Source of the DNA: an uncultured Bacteriovorax sp.
Lineage (GTDB): Bacteria; Bdellovibrionota; Bacteriovoracia; Bacteriovoracales; Bacteriovoracaceae
Length of the DNA: 9,712 nucleotides
NCBI GenBank assembly: GCA_946482295.1
Contig: CAMLRB010000136.1
Coordinates: 1 to 9,712, forward strand
Direction: 5' to 3'
The position numbers and the translations under genes were made by a program. The notes under the pieces are model-generated. The model was not told where the DNA came from and ran no database searches. It worked only from the letters and a program-made list of their open reading frames with translations. Below, in pieces: positions 5,576 through 9,712 of this stretch. Position 1 is the stretch's first letter. Every line of letters begins with the position of its first letter.

Positions 5576-5638
5576 CTATTTTCACACCGATCGGGACTAA
5601 CAACGTTTATCAAATTGCTACCCGATATGTGAAAATAG
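5576..5638. terminator. Stem-loop between convergent genes
   Basis: CTATTTTCACA (5576-5586) pairs with TGTGAAAATAG (5628-5638), and inside it ATCGGG pairs with CCCGAT across a small bulge, leaving a 25-base loop. It lies between the secreted protein and the convergent LuxR gene, where a shared terminator is expected. It has no T tract on either strand, so intrinsic termination is doubtful; it could instead be an mRNA-end stabilising or protein-binding hairpin. Confidence 0.5.
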
Positions 5639-5662
5639 GATGGAGCCTCATTTGGAAAAAGA

Positions 5663-6181
5663 TCATTTAATATCAGCTTGTGGAACAAGCAAGTCCTCCA
5701 GAAAAAAAGCTGAAAGTTCTGAGCGACTCGACAATCCGGCCTTTGCATAGATGGCCATAGACTGAACTCTTGCTGTTTTTTCAGTCGTGTGGCGAACACT
5801 GGCAACTTCTTTAAGGCTTAGTCCTTTTAGTAACAAAAAGGCCACTTCTTTCTCGGCCGCGGTTAATCCCCATTTACAAAGTTGCTCGTCGATTGCACTC
5901 GATAATCCATCTATATATTTTCGGGATTCTTTCCTCCAGTTTTCTGCTTCAATACGGAAATGAGAAAATTGTTGGTTAGTTTCGTTAAGACTTTTTTTTG
6001 TTCTGAATGAATCTCTAAGAATAAAGAAAATACCAAAAAGTGAAATGAAGCCGACTCCACCTTCAAGCATGAGATGCCAGATCTCAACTCCTTCTTTGAA
6101 GTCACCTATAATATCAGCGGTAACGAGTAAAAAAACAGAACTTAAAATACTGACTAAAACCCATCTTTCATTTTGATTCAT
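5663..6181 (-). CDS. Membrane-anchored LuxR-type helix-turn-helix regulator
   Basis: The 172-residue protein has two hydrophobic helices (about residues 7-26 and 37-56). A charged linker with likely coiled-coil character (residues 60-98) follows. The C-terminal GerE/LuxR helix-turn-helix (about 103-165) includes LTAAEKEVAFLLLKGLSLKEVA and TEKTARVQSMAIYAKAG. No receiver or autoinducer domain is present, so it may respond to a membrane or envelope state through the anchored segment. It starts 9 bases after the cytochrome b561-like gene ends, with an AGGGG site, so the two are almost certainly co-transcribed and it may report on that system. It ends in TGA, which shows that TGA is used as a stop here. 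Function by family is firm; the signal is inference. Confidence 0.8.
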   Translation of the reverse strand: MNQNERWVLVSILSSVFLLVTADIIGDFKEGVEIWHLMLEGGVGFISLFGIFFILRDSFRTKKSLNETNQQFSHFRIEAENWRKESRKYIDGLSSAIDEQLCKWGLTAAEKEVAFLLLKGLSLKEVASVRHTTEKTARVQSMAIYAKAGLSSRSELSAFFLEDLLVPQADIK

Positions 6182-6190
6182 AACAGGCCC

Positions 6191-6934
6191 CTAATCATCA
6201 TCGGCTTGATCGTCATTCTTTTCATTTTCCTTTCCATCATACGCATCTTCGTTTTCGTTTTCACCTAATTGAAGTGTTTTTCCCAAAAAATATAATTTTT
6301 GATTATTGGAATCATAGTTTTTATAAAGATAGTTTCCGTAAGTGCCCATCAGTACAATTATTAAAAATGCAATGACTGGCCTTTGATTTGTAATACCGAA
6401 TTCTTCGGACACATGAGATTTTTTACCTGTAATCATTGTGAGTGCTATACCATCTTGATGTCTGATCGCGTGCAGGGCCACTCCTGCAATATGAAAAAGA
6501 GCAGTAATTAAAAATAAGTTTGCAAAGAGCTCATGAATATCTTCAAAGGTTTCTTTTTGGCCAGAAGTCATTAAATAGCCTGTAACCGCTAACATTAATG
6601 CCGATATAAACATTATGACGGTTGACCAACTCGACGCTGGATTATGTCCAATCCAACGTTTCTTATCACCGGTGAAAACACCTTTTACATAGCTCATTAG
6701 GTTGGCAGGATGTAAGGCAAATGAACTAAAACGAGCATAGCAAGTTCCCGCAATACCCCAGATAATTCTCAGGAGTGTTAATCCTCCCAATAAAAAACCA
6801 ACTATCATGTGAATTGAAAAAAGGGGATTTTCATCATCGAGGGTCTTAGCAACGATAAATGACGTTGCAAACAGGACAACAAATGCCCAGTGAAATATCC
6901 GTGTTGGTAAATCATATATTAATCGTTTGCTCAT
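6191..6934 (-). CDS. Cytochrome b561/NiFe-hydrogenase b-type membrane protein
   Basis: I start at the second methionine (MSKRLIYDLPTRIFHW), because AAGGAG lies just upstream of it and inside the longer frame beginning at 6952. Five or so hydrophobic helices span about residues 14-30, 41-61, 102-122, 136-156 and 186-202. Histidines in membrane contexts (RIFHW, FSIHM, DIHE and FHIAGVALH) are the b-heme ligands expected of the b-type cytochrome subunits that pass electrons between quinones and periplasmic or hydrogenase partners. The C-terminal tail (about residues 224-247) is strikingly acidic and Asp/Glu/Asn-rich. It is followed by the membrane LuxR gene and diverges from a PepSY-like gene, a common companion. 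The electron donor is unknown. Confidence 0.8.
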   Translation of the reverse strand: MSKRLIYDLPTRIFHWAFVVLFATSFIVAKTLDDENPLFSIHMIVGFLLGGLTLLRIIWGIAGTCYARFSSFALHPANLMSYVKGVFTGDKKRWIGHNPASSWSTVIMFISALMLAVTGYLMTSGQKETFEDIHELFANLFLITALFHIAGVALHAIRHQDGIALTMITGKKSHVSEEFGITNQRPVIAFLIIVLMGTYGNYLYKNYDSNNQKLYFLGKTLQLGENENEDAYDGKENEKNDDQADDD

Positions 6935-7042
6935 AAAATTCTCCTTGTTCATTCAAGACTGGAATCAAAGTCGTTTAAAAGCTATTGAGCTTATGTCCTA
7001 TGGCCACTTTTTCAATAGTTTAGGTCTTTTGAACAATGGTGA

Positions 7043-7063
7043 TTTAAGAGTCGCGCTCTTAAA
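7043..7063. promoter_or_regulatory. Palindrome between cytochrome b561 and PepSY genes
   Basis: TTTAAGAG, TCGCG, CTCTTAAA is a perfect 8-bp inverted repeat in the 176-bp divergent region. Its place near the PepSY side suggests an operator for the divergent pair. I could not place -35/-10 boxes with confidence on either strand. Confidence 0.4.
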
Positions 7064-7073
7064 GTTTTTATGC

Positions 7074-7090
7074 AAACAGATTTTCTGTTT
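7074..7090. promoter_or_regulatory. Short hairpin in the PepSY leader
   Basis: AAACAGA and TCTGTTT form a perfect 7-bp arm pair with a 3-base loop, ending 8 bases before the AAGGAG of the PepSY-like gene. It could modulate translation or be the tail of a second operator. Confidence 0.3.
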
Positions 7091-7110
7091 CAATCATCAA
7101 GGAGCATTGT

Positions 7111-7371
7111 ATGCGTAACTCTCTACTAATTTTCACAAGTCTATTCATGATCTCCGGGGCGGCCTTTGCTAAAAAAGACTGCACTGATCGGCCAAAAGAA
7201 GAGTGGATGTCAGAGGCCGATTTTAAAAAGAAAGTTGAAGAAAAAGGGTACAAAATAAATAAATTCAAACAACCAGGCACTTGTTATGAAATTTATGGAT
7301 TAAATGCTGAAGGCAAAAAAGTTGAAATTTATTTCAACCCAGTAGATGCATCAATCATAAAAGAAAAGTAA
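7111..7371 (+). CDS. Secreted PepSY-like protein
   Basis: The 86-residue protein has a signal peptide (MRNSLLIFTSLFMISGAAFA, cut after residue 20) and a short mature domain with WMSEADFKKKVEEKGYKINK and then YGLNAEGKKVEIYFNPVDASI. An alpha-helix followed by a beta-hairpin of this kind is the PepSY-type layout. Two cysteines, Cys24 and Cys58, could form a disulfide in the periplasm. An AAGGAG site lies six bases before the ATG. It diverges from a cytochrome b561-like protein; such pairs are frequent, and the PepSY domain may interact with or regulate the membrane protein, which is inference. A hairpin terminator follows at 7381. Confidence 0.7.
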   Translation: MRNSLLIFTSLFMISGAAFAKKDCTDRPKEEWMSEADFKKKVEEKGYKINKFKQPGTCYEIYGLNAEGKKVEIYFNPVDASIIKEK

Positions 7372-7380
7372 TTTCAAAAC

Positions 7381-7409
7381 AGGCACAAACGTTGATTTCG
7401 TTTGTGCCT
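7381..7409. terminator. Terminator between convergent PepSY and CBS genes
   Basis: AGGCACAAACG and CGTTTGTGCCT pair over 11 bp around a 7-base loop. It lies between two convergent genes with stops at 7371 and 7415. T-rich sequence follows weakly on both sides (TGTTTTG on the minus strand), so it probably serves both. Confidence 0.75.
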
Positions 7410-7414
7410 CGCTA

Positions 7415-7822
7415 TTATTTAAGACGAGTATTTAAAAGTTCTTTCGTGGCCAGTAAAGCATCAATCCAAGTGAAAATTCCGACAAGTTTTCCATTGTCTT
7501 CAACGAGAACACATCCATATTTATGTTCTGCCATATCTTCTAAAACACTATCAAGTCGTGTCTCGGGTGAAACTTTATAAGGATTTGGAGTGAAGCAATC
7601 ATACACTTTTAGTTTTTCGATATCGAAGCCTTTCAAAGAACGCATCAGAGTAACGTCGCTGAGTGAGAGAATTCCATCAATTTTTCCCTGATAAAGAACA
7701 GGAAGATGGCGAATATGGTTTTTTTGCATGAGTTCTGCTGCTTTCAATAATGGCTCATCCTTCTCAATAGAGAAGGGAACAGTCGTCATATATTTTTCGA
7801 CCTGCGGAATTGGTTTTGTCAT
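7415..7822 (-). CDS. Two-CBS-domain protein
   Basis: The 135-residue protein consists only of two CBS repeats: about residues 10-60 (YMTTVPFSI ... LMQKNHIRHLPV ... GILSLSDV) and about 75-130 (CFTPNPYKVSPET ... MAEHKYGCVLVEDNGKLVGIFTWIDAL). A pair of CBS domains forms a Bateman module that binds adenine nucleotides and senses energy state in the cytoplasm. There is no fused enzyme or channel. It follows the cytochrome c lipoprotein by 10 bases with a strong AGGAGG site, so they share a transcript. What it controls is unknown. Confidence 0.88.
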   Translation of the reverse strand: MTKPIPQVEKYMTTVPFSIEKDEPLLKAAELMQKNHIRHLPVLYQGKIDGILSLSDVTLMRSLKGFDIEKLKVYDCFTPNPYKVSPETRLDSVLEDMAEHKYGCVLVEDNGKLVGIFTWIDALLATKELLNTRLK

Positions 7823-7832
7823 GATTGTCCTC

Positions 7833-8261
7833 CTAGTTTGTTTTTAACGTTTTCAAATATGATTTGATATCTTCAAGTTCAGATGAATTGAATTTCTCTT
7901 TCCATCCTGGCATATCTCCTTGCCAATTAGAAATGCTAATAAAGAAATCGAAATCAGGTACCTCTTGAACGAGTTTTTGTAAATTAATAGGAGAACTTTT
8001 CTGCTCAAGTGCTTTAGGTCCATTGCCTTTTCCACTTTCGCCATGACAAGCAAGACAATGATTGATGTAAAGAGTTTTTCCACGTGAAATTGACGCTTCA
8101 TCAGGTATTTTTACAACGGCCTTAGTACTGAGTGGAATAATACCGTGTCTGATCGTTTTAGATTCACTATGCAATTGTCGGTATCTCTCTTGAGATTCAA
8201 CATTGATCCGGGAACAAGAGACACTCATAATGAGCAGTGCACTTAACACTAATATTTTCAT
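7833..8261 (-). CDS. Lipoprotein cytochrome c
   Basis: The 142-residue protein starts with a lipoprotein signal whose lipobox MSVSC places the acylated cysteine at residue 16. One heme-binding CxxCH (CLACH, residues 69-73, in NHCLACHGESGKGNGP) and a likely distal ligand in WQGDMPGWK (Met117) define a monoheme class I cytochrome c. The mature protein would be membrane-anchored in the periplasm and carry electrons. The start is supported by AAGGAGG. It heads a two-gene unit with the CBS protein and lies 95 bp after the sensor kinase stop, so a longer operon is possible. Its redox partner is unknown; the cytochrome b561-like gene nearby is a candidate. Confidence 0.88.
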   Translation of the reverse strand: MKILVLSALLIMSVSCSRINVESQERYRQLHSESKTIRHGIIPLSTKAVVKIPDEASISRGKTLYINHCLACHGESGKGNGPKALEQKSSPINLQKLVQEVPDFDFFISISNWQGDMPGWKEKFNSSELEDIKSYLKTLKTN

Positions 8262-8279
8262 GTTAATCCTCCTTAAGCT

Positions 8280-8299
8280 ACTCTAAGAGTAAGTTAGAG
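8280..8299. promoter_or_regulatory. Palindromic motif upstream of the cytochrome c gene
   Basis: ACTCTAAGAGT (8280-8290) is an 11-base palindrome, and CTCTAA ... TTAGAG (8281-8286 and 8294-8299) overlaps it. The site is close to the cytochrome c start, in a 95-bp gap after the kinase stop. It shares the AAGAGT hexamer with the palindrome at 7043-7063, possibly by chance. No clear promoter boxes were found. Confidence 0.3.
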
Positions 8300-8356
8300 C
8301 ACGCATTCTAAATATGATTTAGGTCAGGAAGTGGGAGTTTATCACCGCTTGGGAAT

Positions 8357-9712
8357 TTAGAAAGGTGGAGTTTTCGTTAAGACTCCCTTTAGGAACATGA
8401 GATCAGAGAAGTCTTCATCAACATATCCAGTCGCCATGAAAATATTTGTGTAACCATTCTCATGAAGATGTTTGGCAACAATTTCACCGGGTGTTTGATT
8501 TCTGCCAAGATCAGAATCAATATAGAAAGTGACATCTTTATGCAAACTGGTTAGATCAATGTCGTTCAAGGAACTGGCAGTTATAAGCTCTATTCCATTT
8601 TTTCGAGCTGAAGCCGACCAAGTTAGTTTAACCAGTTCGTCGTCATCAATGAGGACAGCTTTTTTCGAAGCTTCAATCAAAGGAATTGAGATCTCAATCT
8701 TCGTTCCTAATTTTTCAGTTGAATCAATCACAAAATTTCCTCCCCAGGCCTTGAGCGTTTCCGCACAATGAGTGAGGCCCAGACCGGATCCTTTGTTTTT
8801 AGTTGTTAGATTTTGCTTACCAATCTTAGAGATGATATCTGCCGAAATCCCATGACCATTGTCGATAATCTGGATTTTTGCCTCATTTCCATTCGCGGAA
8901 AGTTTAAGCGAAATATGACCTGCTTCAGCTTCTATTGAATTGTTAATCAAGTTAGAAATAATTCTTTTAAATTCCATTTCATTAATAAGAACGTGTTGCG
9001 AATGAGAATCCATTTCCATATTAATATTTAATTGAGGCCGAGATTGAAATTCAATTTGTTTTTCGAAGACGATACTTTCCAATGAATTTTTTAAATCGAT
9101 TTGTGAGAGGACGAAAGATGATCTTGAATTCTTGAGAAGTGATTCTGCAATCTCATTAATTCTCGAAACAGATTTTTTTAGTAATGCCATTTCATCAGGA
9201 GGCAATCCTTTCGAATTTGAAAGAACCGAATCCAGAGTCGCGAGTGGTGATCGAATATCATGGGACATTTGGCGGGCCAAGCGAGTGAGGCTGAGTTCCT
9301 GCTCGCGTTTTTCTTCTTCTGCTTTCCTTGTAGATTTAATTAGGGCAGATATCAATATTATTTGCATAACGAAGAAAATGACGAAGAGTTGCTCTACCTC
9401 TTTTGGAAGTCTCGTTGTGAAGGACAAATGTATATTATTTGCCTGGGGAATGTGGAGCTCCTGTCGATGCTTTATGATCCCCGTCTTGCAAGTACCTCTC
9501 TCCATCTTATAGAAGCTTCTTCCATCTATACTTCCTTCGATACAGACCCAGTTAATGGCCGAGGAGAGTGCGTTTAAGCGGGACGATAATTTCAAAGTAT
9601 CCATGGAATAAATTTCACGGAAATTCTGATTTTTAAATTCTAATAGGAGCTGTCCGGAATTGATGGCCAAGTAATATCTTAAGAAACCACTGACAAACAG
9701 TAGCGTGATAAT
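8357..9712 (-). CDS. Hybrid sensor histidine kinase with C-terminal receiver, 5' end outside window
   Basis: The reading frame is open to the right edge, so the start lies beyond 9712; a TTG at 9668-9670 is internal. About 451 residues are visible. Counting from that TTG, the first helix lies just before it (LLFVSGFLRYYLAI), and a second membrane helix is at 92-112, flanking a roughly 90-residue sensory loop. The kinase core follows: the H-box with His137 in MSHDIRSPL, the N-box SNLINNSIEA (about 239-248), DNGHGI (270-275) and GSGLGL (294-299). The receiver has acidic residues IDDDE near 341-345, a likely phospho-acceptor Asp385 in FYIDSDLG, then ATGY and the lysine region LTKTPPF. No output domain is present, so a separate partner is needed. 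It is upstream of the cytochrome c lipoprotein; linkage to that gene is inference. Confidence 0.88.
   Translation of the reverse strand: MITLLFVSGFLRYYLAINSGQLLLEFKNQNFREIYSMDTLKLSSRLNALSSAINWVCIEGSIDGRSFYKMERGTCKTGIIKHRQELHIPQANNIHLSFTTRLPKEVEQLFVIFFVMQIILISALIKSTRKAEEEKREQELSLTRLARQMSHDIRSPLATLDSVLSNSKGLPPDEMALLKKSVSRINEIAESLLKNSRSSFVLSQIDLKNSLESIVFEKQIEFQSRPQLNINMEMDSHSQHVLINEMEFKRIISNLINNSIEAEAGHISLKLSANGNEAKIQIIDNGHGISADIISKIGKQNLTTKNKGSGLGLTHCAETLKAWGGNFVIDSTEKLGTKIEISIPLIEASKKAVLIDDDELVKLTWSASARKNGIELITASSLNDIDLTSLHKDVTFYIDSDLGRNQTPGEIVAKHLHENGYTNIFMATGYVDEDFSDLMFLKGVLTKTPPF

Noticed and set aside
9132..9512. Forward frame of 126 codons opposite the sensor kinase
   Set aside because: It is antisense to the H-box and membrane region of the kinase, whose motifs are unambiguous.

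Overview
The window looks like chromosomal DNA from a moderately AT-rich Gram-negative bacterium. Lipoprotein and signal-peptide sequences, c- and b-type cytochromes, a hybrid sensor kinase, and the style of RarA and S21 suggest a Bdellovibrionota-type predator relative (Bacteriovorax/Peredibacter group). That placement is inference; there is no rRNA or other marker here. I see no CRISPR array, tRNA, rRNA or complete insertion sequence.

Left part (1-1410): a two-gene thiol-redox operon on the minus strand (a truncated CxxC glutaredoxin-like protein and a CTGC redoxin) diverges from a small HxlR-type regulator. A perfect GTACCA/TGGTAC palindrome lies in the shared promoter region. After the regulator's terminator comes about 250 bp without a convincing gene. 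It holds a 19-nt direct repeat, several hairpins, paired 10-bp palindromes and a strong forward terminator, and is a candidate small RNA locus.

Middle (1409-3086): rarA (AAA+ replication-recombination ATPase) is whole in reading frame but has one in-frame TGA at codon 87, just after Walker A. It diverges from rpsU (ribosomal protein S21), which has a good promoter, a strong ribosome binding site and its own terminator.

Accessory stretch (3087-5640): a gene-poor interval with an orphan bidirectional terminator. Then come a twice-frameshifted beta-sandwich, possibly lectin-like, gene; a small membrane protein with a possible PH-like domain; an XRE regulator whose C-terminus looks frameshifted; a perfect 24-bp inverted repeat 130 bp apart; and a secreted six-cysteine protein. 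By eye this part is more AT-rich than its flanks, and the visible gene lesions cluster from 2435 to about 4790.

Right part (5663-9712): an electron-transfer and signalling group. A cytochrome b561-like membrane protein is followed closely by a membrane-anchored LuxR-type regulator, and the pair diverges from a small secreted PepSY-like protein. Convergent to that protein are a two-CBS-domain protein, a lipoprotein cytochrome c, and the 3' part of a hybrid histidine kinase with a C-terminal receiver domain, all on the minus strand. The layout suggests envelope redox chemistry linked to local sensing, but no substrate or output can be read from the sequence.
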